A DNA stretch of 64,000 nt, from assembly GCA_020638995.1 (NCBI GenBank), contig JACKHM010000006.1:248001-312000 (forward strand). Direction: 5' to 3'. The position numbers and the translations under genes were made by a program. Below are positions 43,845 through 52,082 of this stretch, piece after piece. Positions within the stretch are counted from its first letter, which is position 1. Each line of letters begins with the position of its first letter. Origin of the DNA: Planctomycetaceae bacterium (GTDB lineage Bacteria > Planctomycetota > Planctomycetia > Pirellulales > Pirellulaceae). The notes under the pieces are model-generated. The model did not search any database and was not told where the DNA came from. It saw nothing but the letters and a program-made list of their open reading frames with translations.

Positions 43845-46800
43845 TCAGTTCTTGGGCGATTCGTCGTCGAAGGGCGTGCCCTGGCCTTCGGCCTGGGTTT
43901 GCTGCTTCAGGGCGTTGAAAAGCGATCCCGCGATATTCGCAAGAACGCTGCCGCTGGAAGTCATGCTGGACGCCGAACCAGTCTGGGCAGGGGGTGTTGG
44001 AGGCGTGGGGGTATCCGTGAATTTGATCGTGATTGATTGGCCAGGCAGCGAAATCGTCGATTCGGTTCCGGAATCGTTGGAGACTACGTTGAACTCGTTG
44101 ACCTGGGTCGAAATGTCTTCCTTCGAGTAAAGAACCCGTCCGTCACGGCGATCGATGCAAAGCACGGAGGCCTGCTTTACATTGTCAGGTGCGAGAACAT
44201 TTTGGGGATTAGAAACATTGCGCACGAACCACAGCGCAGGGGTGTTTGAAGGCTGCTGGAGCACAAACCCATGTTCGTCGATGTATGCGGGAACGGGCCA
44301 TCGCAGGCGTCCGGTCGTCCGGTCGATCATATACATTCGACTCGTTGCGACTGGCGAATTGAACGGGTGGGCGTGGCGAACCGTCGAGGAACTCTCATGA
44401 TTCTGGCTCGGATCGATATTCGCGAACAAAATATAGTCATCACCGCTCGGGACGACGCGGAGCGAGTGTAAATATTCGTCGCGTTCGAGCCTGGTACGAA
44501 TCAGGACTCGATCACCTGTCAATGAATGGATGACAAAGCGACCGTTAGTATCCAGAATTGCGACCATACCATCTTCGGTAAGTGTCGCTTTCGCATTCTC
44601 GCTAACATCTTCGGACCACACGTCGCGCTGGTCCCAGATGTCTCGGAGGTAGAGTCGATACCGTCCGTCGTGTGTGTCCCAAGCCAGTATGAAACGCTCA
44701 TTCAGCGTCCAGCGTGATGCCTCGGCCGGGAGCTGTCGCTGGCCGAGTACCTTGCCATCAGTCATACGATAGATGGTAGCTTCGTCGACATTCGTATCGT
44801 TCCCCCCGGGCGGAATCACGACAACGACGTCGGAGTCACCAGAGATCGTAGCGCCCTGCTCGATACCGGCTTGCGACCAAGCCAGTTTTCCTGTGAGTGG
44901 ATCGACGCAATTCAAAGTGCGGTTTCGCTGATAAATGACTCCCTGGCGCGAGACCGGTCCGAGCGAACTCACCGCACGTCCAGTGTCGTCCAAATTGGTC
45001 TGCAGCGGACGAGGCAGAGGGTCAAACGGCGGATGCGACTGCCGAGCCCGTTCTAAGTCTGACGTTCGCGAAGTCACAGCAATCCGCCAACGAACTGGTT
45101 CATTTCTCGCGAGGGTTGTGGGTAGCATGTCGACGCCGATTAAATCGGCTCCGAAATAGACAACGCCAAGCTTTCCGAGGAGATGCACTTGATCCAGTCC
45201 GTTCTGGCGAACGCGTTCGATGGACACTTCCATTAACTTTTTTCCAGAGCGATCGCGAGCAATCACGGCGTTAAACCGAGTGTCAAATCCAAATGTGACG
45301 CCGCCATTTGACTGGCCGCGATCGGTATGTACAGGCAGAGTCATCAGTCGCGAAAGTACTTCGGAACTGGATTGGGCTGGACTTTCTTCGACTTCGGCGG
45401 CTCCCCAGGGCCAGCCTTTACGCTTCCCAAATTCGTCCTTCAATGCCGGGTCAGATTTTGCTTCGGCTAACAAATCTGCTCCCGTTCGCTGGCCGAGACA
45501 TGGGGTCGACGAAAAACGCGATCCAAGTTCCTCGTAGAATCTCGCGGCGGTCTCGCTTTCACCAGCACGCTTGTATAGCAAAGCCAAACGCGAGGTCGCC
45601 TCGCCAGCCATTTCTTGGTCGCCACTCTGACGTAACGGAGTGAGCAAGAGCTCCGCTTCGACCAATCGATTCGCTTCAACGAGGCGGTCGACGTAAGCAA
45701 CGCGAATTGGATCACAGGCTGAGTGAAATCCAAAGTGATCGAGGTCATGCTCGAGTTCCGCCAACGAACGCTTCTCGCGTGAAGCCGCGCGTTCTGCGAT
45801 GTGCGAGGTCAGTTGCGTGCGCACGGCCTGATCGTCCGACTCGAACAATTCGACCAGCCTTGCCTGAATCCACCGGTCGGATCGGACCGTCCAATTCGAA
45901 TCCTGCTCGATCATTAGCGGCTCTGAAGTGTCCGACCCGCCGAGCGATTGCGAGATCTCCGCCAAAGCGAGATATGCATCCAAAGCACGAGACAATTCGC
46001 CTAGCTCTTGGTAGCCCGCGGCGGTCAGTCTCCAGAACTCCGCTCGCTGGGCTGGCAAATCGATTAGAGGTTGGACTTGTTCCGAGAGATCACGATGGGC
46101 GGCAAAGTCCGATCGAATCGCGGACAGGAACGTGGAGACCAGCAGGCCGCGCACTGCATCGTCATTTGGATTTAATTCGTGTGCTCGTCGCAAGACTCGA
46201 AGTGCCTCGTCGCTCTTTCCGGCGTAAAGAAATAACTCGCCTCGGCGAGCGAGCGCCCAAGGGTCGTCGGCATTTTCTTGAAGGCGGTCTGCAACGCGCC
46301 TCTGCAAGGATGAAATCTGATAGAAGGCTTCGACCGAGCCAGCCGCGTGAGACACGACCTCGTCACGATAACAAATCAAGTTGCCCAGCGGAGTTGGTGT
46401 CGGCGTGCGGCGGACGATCTGTCCATCGGCCAGCGATATTTTGAGAAGCGATGACTTTGTCGTAGGCAGGAAATAGAAATCGCCACTATGGAAGCCTCGG
46501 CCGCTTGGCATTTCGGAATCCGCTTGCGACAACTCGAGCGGGCTTGCCCATGCAGGTTCCCCTGTATTCATATCAAGTGTCACAAGCTTATGCTTGCAGA
46601 CGACCAACGCTCGGCCTTGATGAATGCAGCCAATGTACAGAGCGTCGCTCAAATCGTCGTCCCGCGGCACTTCCCAGCGAGCTTTGCCTTTCTCCATGTC
46701 AAGGTCAAGACAAATGAACTTATCTTCATCGACTGGTGCGACAAGCGCGGCTCCGTCATAAAGCGTGACTGAAGCGTCGAGCCATCCATCTTCCATTTGA

Positions 46801-48563
46801 TCCTGTCGAATTGCGAAACCCCGATTGAAGGCGAAGGGATTGGATCGCTGGGCCTGTTTGTACTGATAGCCCCACATCAACGATCGCGTTGCAACATCAA
46901 CTGCGACCACTGCACCCGCCGAAGTTGGACAGACCATCACACCGTCAGAGTAGGACGGAGTTGCCCCCGCCAAGCGGCGCGTTATGTCTTCGTCGATGGG
47001 AGAGCTTTCAACATGAGCCAGCTGTTGTGACCATTGGTGCTTCCCCGTCGCTGCGTCTAAGACTACAAGCTGGATATTGTCGCCCAATTCCGCGAGAGCG
47101 TATAAGTGACCTGACAGTGGCAATGGCGGCCCCAGAAAAAAAGCTCCCGCCAATTTTGGCTCGTCCAGACCCGTTTCTCCACCGATCATCCAACGCAATG
47201 AACCTTGCCGCTTCAAGTCCAATGCGACGAGTTGATTGTGGCTTTTCGGGGAATCCTGACTACGAAATCTCAGCCCGCCGATTCCAGGACGAAAGGTGCC
47301 GCCCATTGGCATGGCGTAGTGAAGATCGTCCAGCATGTAGACCGCTTCGCCATCGCTGCTAACCTGACCATAGGGCACATCCTGCCACAACCGCTGGTCG
47401 CGTTTCTCACGGCGAGCCGCCAATTCGTCCCCGCCAGTTGCCGAACGATTCGTAAGTGAAACGTCGTCATAGGAGGCGCTCCACCACGGATACTCCCACA
47501 CTCTCTTACCCGTCTCAAAGTCGATTGCGAGTAGCCGTTCAGGCGTTCTCATCAGAATCACCTCGCCAACGGCGAGCGGCTGAACGGCGGGTACGGGAGC
47601 TACACCCTGTTCGGTCTTGTCCAGCCGAATTTCCTCAATCAAACTCTCATCAGTCGGATCCGACGCGGTTGGCACACGCCAGCGATAATTGGGCAGCGGT
47701 AGATCGCCCGAACTAGTGGCGTTGCGCGAAGCATCTCCGCGGTACATCAACCAGTTCGTCGCCTCCCGTGGGGCAGAAATCGACTTTCCGGCACGTTGGT
47801 TGGTCAGCCAAAGCTCGATTTGGGAATCGCTCGGTCGTTCAGCGAGATTTTCTTCACCAAATGGCAACGCGAAGCCGGGTGAGTGCGAACGAAGTGATTC
47901 GAGCGATTTCCGAGCCTTCTCGGGACGATTTGCCCGTGCCCAGCAAGCTGCCGAGAGCAGCGACAACTCGGGCTCGAAATTTCGGGTAGCGGTTGGCACT
48001 TCCTGGAGGCGTTCCAAACACATTGCCGCTGCTAAAGGATTACCTCGGTCGAGTTGAAGACGCCCCAAGAGAAGCGTTGCCTCGTAACCAGCATTCGTAT
48101 GAAAGTATTTCCGTGTAACTTCCGTGAGCCGGTTGATATCACCGCTGGTAACCGCGAGGTGCAGTAGTTCCTTCGCGTCTGCTCCGAATTGCAGTTCGTA
48201 GAGTTCGCGTGCTGACTCAGGGAGTGAACCCAATAACCGTTCGGCTTCCCGCTTCAGGCTGGAGCTAACGACGACTGTATTGATCGAGCCGTAAAAGAAA
48301 TCTTGCGCGATATCGTCGCCCAAGTCCTCACCAGTCTCCTCGGCGAGCAGCTCGCCTAACTGGAGGACTGCATCACCGAATCGACGCTCCTCGATGGCCT
48401 GACTGGCTCGCACCAGCCGCTGTCGAAGTGGCCTTGGTGCCGAACGAAATGTTGACCCGAAACCGTCTTCCTGGGCGACCAGCACGACAGGTGGGTACGC
48501 GAAGATTGCCATGAGCATCGAGGCGACAAGGCTGACTACGACACGTCCAGTGGCTGTATTCAT
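43845..48563 (-). CDS. Giant secreted PQQ-type beta-propeller and TPR protein
   Basis: The 1572-residue protein has an N-terminal signal peptide (VVVSLVASMLMAIFAYPPVVLVAQ). The first 200 residues are helical and TPR-like. Propeller repeats of the PQQ type (L-D-x-x-T-G-x-x-x-W) follow: VLDAATGKHQWSQ, AVDVATRSLMWGY and TLDMNTGEPAWAS in the middle, then CVDPLTGKLAWSQ and MIDRTTGRLRWPV in the last third. Between the two sets is a TPR section (NADDPWALARRGELFLYAGK). The layout therefore is TPR-propeller-TPR-propeller. PQQ-like repeats do not imply PQQ binding; no enzyme residues are identifiable. It lies upstream of moxR on the same strand and could be part of the same envelope system. Confidence 0.83.
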   Translation of the reverse strand: MNTATGRVVVSLVASMLMAIFAYPPVVLVAQEDGFGSTFRSAPRPLRQRLVRASQAIEERRFGDAVLQLGELLAEETGEDLGDDIAQDFFYGSINTVVVSSSLKREAERLLGSLPESARELYELQFGADAKELLHLAVTSGDINRLTEVTRKYFHTNAGYEATLLLGRLQLDRGNPLAAAMCLERLQEVPTATRNFEPELSLLSAACWARANRPEKARKSLESLRSHSPGFALPFGEENLAERPSDSQIELWLTNQRAGKSISAPREATNWLMYRGDASRNATSSGDLPLPNYRWRVPTASDPTDESLIEEIRLDKTEQGVAPVPAVQPLAVGEVILMRTPERLLAIDFETGKRVWEYPWWSASYDDVSLTNRSATGGDELAARREKRDQRLWQDVPYGQVSSDGEAVYMLDDLHYAMPMGGTFRPGIGGLRFRSQDSPKSHNQLVALDLKRQGSLRWMIGGETGLDEPKLAGAFFLGPPLPLSGHLYALAELGDNIQLVVLDAATGKHQWSQQLAHVESSPIDEDITRRLAGATPSYSDGVMVCPTSAGAVVAVDVATRSLMWGYQYKQAQRSNPFAFNRGFAIRQDQMEDGWLDASVTLYDGAALVAPVDEDKFICLDLDMEKGKARWEVPRDDDLSDALYIGCIHQGRALVVCKHKLVTLDMNTGEPAWASPLELSQADSEMPSGRGFHSGDFYFLPTTKSSLLKISLADGQIVRRTPTPTPLGNLICYRDEVVSHAAGSVEAFYQISSLQRRVADRLQENADDPWALARRGELFLYAGKSDEALRVLRRAHELNPNDDAVRGLLVSTFLSAIRSDFAAHRDLSEQVQPLIDLPAQRAEFWRLTAAGYQELGELSRALDAYLALAEISQSLGGSDTSEPLMIEQDSNWTVRSDRWIQARLVELFESDDQAVRTQLTSHIAERAASREKRSLAELEHDLDHFGFHSACDPIRVAYVDRLVEANRLVEAELLLTPLRQSGDQEMAGEATSRLALLYKRAGESETAARFYEELGSRFSSTPCLGQRTGADLLAEAKSDPALKDEFGKRKGWPWGAAEVEESPAQSSSEVLSRLMTLPVHTDRGQSNGGVTFGFDTRFNAVIARDRSGKKLMEVSIERVRQNGLDQVHLLGKLGVVYFGADLIGVDMLPTTLARNEPVRWRIAVTSRTSDLERARQSHPPFDPLPRPLQTNLDDTGRAVSSLGPVSRQGVIYQRNRTLNCVDPLTGKLAWSQAGIEQGATISGDSDVVVVIPPGGNDTNVDEATIYRMTDGKVLGQRQLPAEASRWTLNERFILAWDTHDGRYRLYLRDIWDQRDVWSEDVSENAKATLTEDGMVAILDTNGRFVIHSLTGDRVLIRTRLERDEYLHSLRVVPSGDDYILFANIDPSQNHESSSTVRHAHPFNSPVATSRMYMIDRTTGRLRWPVPAYIDEHGFVLQQPSNTPALWFVRNVSNPQNVLAPDNVKQASVLCIDRRDGRVLYSKEDISTQVNEFNVVSNDSGTESTISLPGQSITIKFTDTPTPPTPPAQTGSASSMTSSGSVLANIAGSLFNALKQQTQAEGQGTPFDDESPKN

Positions 48564-49014
48564 TGAAAATCGGCTCTTTTCTTGTTAATTCACTTTTTCA
48601 CCTTCAAGGGAACACGCGCACTGCCGTCGAAAGTCGCATGTCCAGGAATCCTGGAGGCAGGTTTAGGCGACTCCATGTTTTCTAGCGAGCCGGTGATCAA
48701 TTCGTCCTAACCCTTTGTGAAAAAGAATCTTATTAAAATGGGTGGTCTGTGGCAAGTTTCCGTTTTTGCACTCAAGCATACGTGGGAAATTGAGAAATCG
48801 GCTTCGGTCTGCAGGACGATTGTGGAAGCTGCTGAGCTCCGCAGCGACGTCAGAACGTCGGCAGGCATAAAGATTTTGGCGGTTTTTGCGGCGTTTTGCC
48901 GCTTGGCCTGCTTGCAATTTTGCTTCGAATGCTTCTAATCATCGCGTTCTGAGCGTAAACAGACGTATGTGGTCCTATAACTCAGGTAAACCTTACTAAG
49001 GAGGGTAAACCGCC
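48564..49014. promoter_or_regulatory. Intergenic control region between the propeller gene and the HU-like gene
   Basis: About 450 bases lie between divergent genes. Short frames here lack a credible ribosome-binding site and are rejected. Two hairpins could form in the HU leader: CGACGT/ACGTCG with a four-base loop at 48845-48860, and GCGGC/GCCGC with a five-base loop at 48888-48902. A TATAAC at 48976-48981 resembles a -10 box, but no -35 match lies at the proper distance. The strong ribosome-binding site AAGGAGGG at 48998-49005 stands nine bases before the HU ATG. Confidence 0.4.
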
Positions 49015-49335
49015 ATGGCAAAAGTGGCAGCCACGAAACCGCCCACAAAGACTGAAATCCTCACCAACATCGCCGAAACCACCGGCCTGACAAAGAAGCA
49101 GGTCCAGGCAGTCTTCGACGCGATGACGGATGAGATTGGCAAGGCCGTTGGCAAGAAAGGCCCCGGTGCTTTCACAATTCCAGGATTGTGCAAGATCGTG
49201 CGTCAGAACAAGCCAGCTCTGCCGCGACGCGAAGTCCGCAACCCAGCGACTGGCGAAATGGTCTGGGCTGCACCAAAGCCAGCACGCAATGTCGTTAAAG
49301 TGCGACCGTTGAAGGCCCTAAAGGACATGGTCTAA
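49015..49335 (+). CDS. HU-family DNA-binding protein
   Basis: The 106-residue protein starts at the ATG at 49015 behind an unusually complete Shine-Dalgarno sequence (AAGGAGGG). The HU/IHF fold is visible: helical dimerisation part (KTEILTNIAETTGLTKKQVQAVFDAM) and the beta-arm PALPRREVRNPATGEMV, which contains the conserved RNPxTGE. The linker VGKKGPGAFTIPGLCKI has an extra GPGAF stretch compared with classical HU. As a nucleoid protein it bends DNA nonspecifically and should be abundant, in agreement with the strong translation signal and the strong terminator at 49370-49406. Confidence 0.92.
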   Translation: MAKVAATKPPTKTEILTNIAETTGLTKKQVQAVFDAMTDEIGKAVGKKGPGAFTIPGLCKIVRQNKPALPRREVRNPATGEMVWAAPKPARNVVKVRPLKALKDMV

Positions 49336-49369
49336 GCTCGCGTCTCTATCGCTTGCGTTAAGCCTCTTA

Positions 49370-49406
49370 AACCACTCGATTCACCTCGGATCGAGTGGTT
49401 TTTTTT
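49370..49406 (+). terminator. Intrinsic terminator of the HU-like gene
   Basis: An 11-bp stem AACCACTCGAT / ATCGAGTGGTT with a nine-base loop is followed by a run of T that reaches 49406. It lies 34 bases after the HU stop, on the same strand. Confidence 0.92.
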
Positions 49407-49448
49407 GTGCAAATGGAATGCGGCGATCGGGACATGAGTTCGCAGTCC

Positions 49449-49489
49449 AAAAAAGCAGGACGGCTCCGCATCGCGCCAGAGCCATCCTG
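49449..49489 (-). terminator. Intrinsic terminator of the Gfo/Idh/MocA gene
   Basis: On the minus strand, CAGGATGGCTC pairs with GAGCCGTCCTG (11 bp, one G-T pair) around a 12-base loop and is followed by C and six T. It lies 44 bases downstream of the oxidoreductase stop and faces the HU terminator, so the two genes end independently. Confidence 0.87.
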
Positions 49490-49511
49490 TTCCAACTAAC
49501 CTCGGGGCAAT

Positions 49512-49545
49512 ATCTCTAAATAACCTTGATCTCTAAATAACCTTG
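49512..49545. repeat. 17-bp perfect tandem duplication over the Gfo/Idh/MocA stop codon
   Basis: The unit ATCTCTAAATAACCTTG (plus strand) occurs twice head to tail. One copy contains the last codons and TAG stop of the oxidoreductase gene, the other lies just after it. The duplication therefore adds a second copy of the gene's end in the 3' untranslated region without changing the protein. Confidence 0.9.
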
Positions 49546-50888
49546 GTTTTGCCGGGGACTGGAATGGGATACAGTCCGTTCTCATCCGGTTGAACCGGAG
49601 CTTGGTCATCCATCGACTTGAAGGCGTCGAAATCGGCGAGAGCTTTCTCGGAGTTGATCGCGTCATCCCACTTGATGACCTTGCCTGAGTAAGTTGCATC
49701 GCGACCTAAGATCGCCGTCATGGTGCTCTTCGCACCATATTCGCCTTCGTTCGGCGTCTCACCGCGACGAAGTGCTGCGAACAAGTCGTAATGCTCAACC
49801 TGATGGCCGTCACCCTTGCCGTCGTGGCTCCAAATTAGTTCGTGTTTGGAGTTATAGATCTTACCACTGAGGTCCGCGTATCCCTTCGTACCATGAGCAT
49901 GTTCGGAAACATTACTCCAGCAGTCTTTGATGTGACGGCATTGGCTGATCATCTTGACACCGTTTTCATAGGTGTACTCACAGAAGTGATGATCAAAGAT
50001 CTGGCCGTGGTCGATACCGTTTCGGACTTCTCGACCGCCCATACCATTGCACTCAACCGGATATCCTTGGAGCAACCAATTACTTACGTCCAAGTTATGT
50101 ATGTGCTGTTCGTTAATATGGTCACCGCATAGCCAATTGAAGTAGTACCAGTTTCGCATCTGGTATTCCAACTCAGTTTGTCCATCCTGACGCCCCCGAA
50201 CCCAAACTCCGCCACCGTTCCAGTAGACGCGGGTCATTACGAGGTCGCCGATCGCTCCGTCCCAAATCTTTTGAACTGTCTCCAGGTAGCGATCTTCGTG
50301 ATGTCGCTGTAGTCCGACAGCAACGGCGAGATTCTTCTTCTTCGCTTCCTCATTCGCGGCCAGCACCCGTCTTACGCCTGCCGCATCGGTTGCCACAGGC
50401 TTTTCCATGAAAACATGTTTGCCGGCATTGACGGCGTACTCGAAATGCAGGGGGCGAAAGCCCGGCGATGTTGCCAAGATCACTAAATCGATGTCCGAGT
50501 CTATGACGTTTTTGTAGGCATCAAAGCCGACGAACTGTCGATCTTTGGGCACATCAGCATGGTTACCATGTTGGCCTTTTACTGTTCGGTAGCAAGCCTG
50601 CAGGCGGTCGGCGAAAGCATCTCCCATGGCAACAAGTTTAACTTCGCCGTTTGGGTTGATGTCCGTCTTTGTCATCGTATTTAATGCCTGCACCGCAGCA
50701 CCGGTACCGCGACCACCGCAGCCTACTAGACCGATCTTGATGGTATCGCTGCCGAACGCATGTGCCGCGCGGGCAATACTCAGCTTGCCGCCGACGACCG
50801 CTCCGCCGGCCACAAGCATTGACGATTTCTTGATAAAGTCGCGTCTCGACGTTGAATCTTTCTTTGCCGGCTTTTTTGTATCAGTCAT
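49533..50888 (-). CDS. Tat-exported Gfo/Idh/MocA-family oxidoreductase
   Basis: The 451-residue protein has a twin-arginine signal (TSRRDFIKKSSMLVAGGAVVGG, residues about 13-35). A Rossmann NAD(P)-binding domain follows, starting IKIGLVGCGGRGTGAAV, with the EKP signature in HVFMEKPVATD. The C-terminal GFO_IDH_MocA domain is longer than usual. This class, often annotated as an NADH-dependent dehydrogenase, is very abundant in planctomycetes and is exported folded with its cofactor by Tat; the window carries two TatA-like genes. It probably acts on sugars or inositols, with unknown substrate. It has its own terminator and a 320-base upstream gap. Confidence 0.93.
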   Translation of the reverse strand: MTDTKKPAKKDSTSRRDFIKKSSMLVAGGAVVGGKLSIARAAHAFGSDTIKIGLVGCGGRGTGAAVQALNTMTKTDINPNGEVKLVAMGDAFADRLQACYRTVKGQHGNHADVPKDRQFVGFDAYKNVIDSDIDLVILATSPGFRPLHFEYAVNAGKHVFMEKPVATDAAGVRRVLAANEEAKKKNLAVAVGLQRHHEDRYLETVQKIWDGAIGDLVMTRVYWNGGGVWVRGRQDGQTELEYQMRNWYYFNWLCGDHINEQHIHNLDVSNWLLQGYPVECNGMGGREVRNGIDHGQIFDHHFCEYTYENGVKMISQCRHIKDCWSNVSEHAHGTKGYADLSGKIYNSKHELIWSHDGKGDGHQVEHYDLFAALRRGETPNEGEYGAKSTMTAILGRDATYSGKVIKWDDAINSEKALADFDAFKSMDDQAPVQPDENGLYPIPVPGKTKVI

Positions 50889-51209
50889 ACCTGACTCCTT
50901 AACGGGGGTTGCACAAGGCGTTTGGTGTGAAAGCGCCTGTCGATTTAATTGACATCAAGCTAGAAGCGGAAACTAGCATAACTGGGTGTCGAGCCTGTTT
51001 CAATCATTGCCGCATCGCATGGGCAGGCAAATTGCAAGATTGCAACCGGTTGGGAGGGGTAATGTGGAAAGAAGCATCAGTTTTAGACTTCCCGCCTTAC
51101 GTCGATTGGAGTGCCTCCAGTTGAACTTGAAGTCTCGCTTGGGCTAATTACCTTAGAACTTACGGGGTGAAAGTCTCTTCTGTTCGCGAATCTCTGAGCG
51201 AGTCAATCG
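50889..51209. other. Intergenic region between divergent genes, no gene seen
   Basis: About 320 bases between the oxidoreductase start and the start of the small secreted protein. Both promoters should lie here, but I see no clear -35/-10 pair, hairpin or ORF with good support. Confidence 0.4.
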
Positions 51210-51695
51210 ATGAAAGCCATTCAGCTGCCATTTATCACCATGGCTGTCGCAAGCTGCGCCGCCGCGGTCTGTTTTGCTGAAGACCAGCCCGCCGTCGAAG
51301 AATTGCCCGCCACCGCATCCCAAGCCTGTTGCGGTCCGATCGTGACTTATCGCAAGGTGTACCTCAACGAGACCTTGCCCCAACTGGGTTCGCGTCTGTA
51401 CGACAATGTCGATTACGAACTGAAAATCCGCGCTCTCACCCGCGACATTAACGTCGCCGAGGCGGAACTTGCGGTGGAACGAGACCGCGAGCGAGTTTAT
51501 GACCGGTACTTCTCTAAATCGACTGCGCTCTACCTGACCCGCCAAGAGACGAAGCTTTCGATTGTGAGACTTGAGGAGCAGTTGAAGCTCCTTCGACAGC
51601 AGAAACTATTGGCTCTGCGGCATCGAAATGACCAAATCAGGTATCGGGAGCTTCTGCTCGAAGCAGGGACGGCGCGGCTATTCCTGACCAAATAG
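51210..51695 (+). CDS. Small secreted coiled-coil protein, unknown function
   Basis: The 161-residue protein has a signal peptide (LPFITMAVASCAAAVCFAE). A short Cys-Cys-Gly segment (QACCGPIV) follows near residues 39-44. The remaining 100 residues are a strongly charged helix with heptad character (YELKIRALTRDINVAEAELAVERDRERV, and EEQLKLLRQQKLLALRHRNDQIRYRELLLE), so it probably forms a dimeric coiled coil in the periplasm. I recognise no family. The adjacent cysteines could form a disulphide or lipid-like anchor, but no lipobox is present. Confidence 0.7.
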   Translation: MKAIQLPFITMAVASCAAAVCFAEDQPAVEELPATASQACCGPIVTYRKVYLNETLPQLGSRLYDNVDYELKIRALTRDINVAEAELAVERDRERVYDRYFSKSTALYLTRQETKLSIVRLEEQLKLLRQQKLLALRHRNDQIRYRELLLEAGTARLFLTK

Positions 51696-51974
51696 TCATC
51701 CTCAGCCTCGCGAACGCGTCGGGCGTCAAAGCACACTACTTCAAGTCACCTGACGCGATCAGACGCAAGATGCCGGCTGTGCGTTCGTGCCAGCCGCCTT
51801 CGCTTTGGGCTGCGATCTACGAACGGCGGATGGACCGCCAATCCGAGCGTCCAACGCCGTCTCGCCAGCCGCTGTTCTGAGTTGGATCGGAATTCGGCCC
51901 TTTAGAAATGCCCCCTCTGGTCTCTCGCGCGACGTTGCAGCAGAATCTTTTTTGGTTTTATGCCATAAAGACTA

Positions 51975-52004
51975 TTGACTTTGTGACGGCGACACTTGAG
52001 ATTA
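51975..52004 (+). promoter_or_regulatory. Possible sigma-70-like promoter of the giant Calx-beta gene
   Basis: TTGACT at 51975-51980 matches five of six consensus bases. A weak GATTAT stands at 51999-52004 after an 18-base spacer. A start about ten bases on would place the following hairpin in the 5' leader. The -10 match is poor, so this is tentative. Confidence 0.3.
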
Positions 52005-52006
52005 TT

Positions 52007-52030
52007 AGCCTACCCGTAAACAGGGTAGCT
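52007..52030 (+). promoter_or_regulatory. Leader hairpin upstream of the giant Calx-beta gene
   Basis: CTACCC and GGGTAG pair around a seven-base loop (GTAAACA), with AG/CT extending the stem past one bulged C. It lies about 55 bases before the start codon and could affect mRNA stability or translation. It has no T-run, so it is not a terminator. Confidence 0.4.
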
Positions 52031-52082
52031 TTGCGCGAAAATACCAACTTCGGTTGCTGTGATTATTTTTCCGGGAGATCCG

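Larger units (their letters stand above)
51696..52082 (+). other. Intergenic region upstream of the giant Calx-beta gene
   Basis: About 390 bases without a credible gene. It holds a promoter-like pair and a hairpin, listed separately. Confidence 0.4.

Noticed and set aside
45707..46444. A 245-residue plus-strand frame
   Set aside because: It is antisense to the PQQ-propeller gene and shows high Arg/Pro content with no domain pattern.
48717..48938. A 73-residue plus-strand frame upstream of the HU gene
   Set aside because: No good ribosome-binding site, and its Cys-rich end has no recognisable pattern; the region is better read as control sequence.
48971..48986. TATAAC as an HU promoter -10 box
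   Set aside because: No -35 match at 16-18 bases; mentioned only inside the control region entry.
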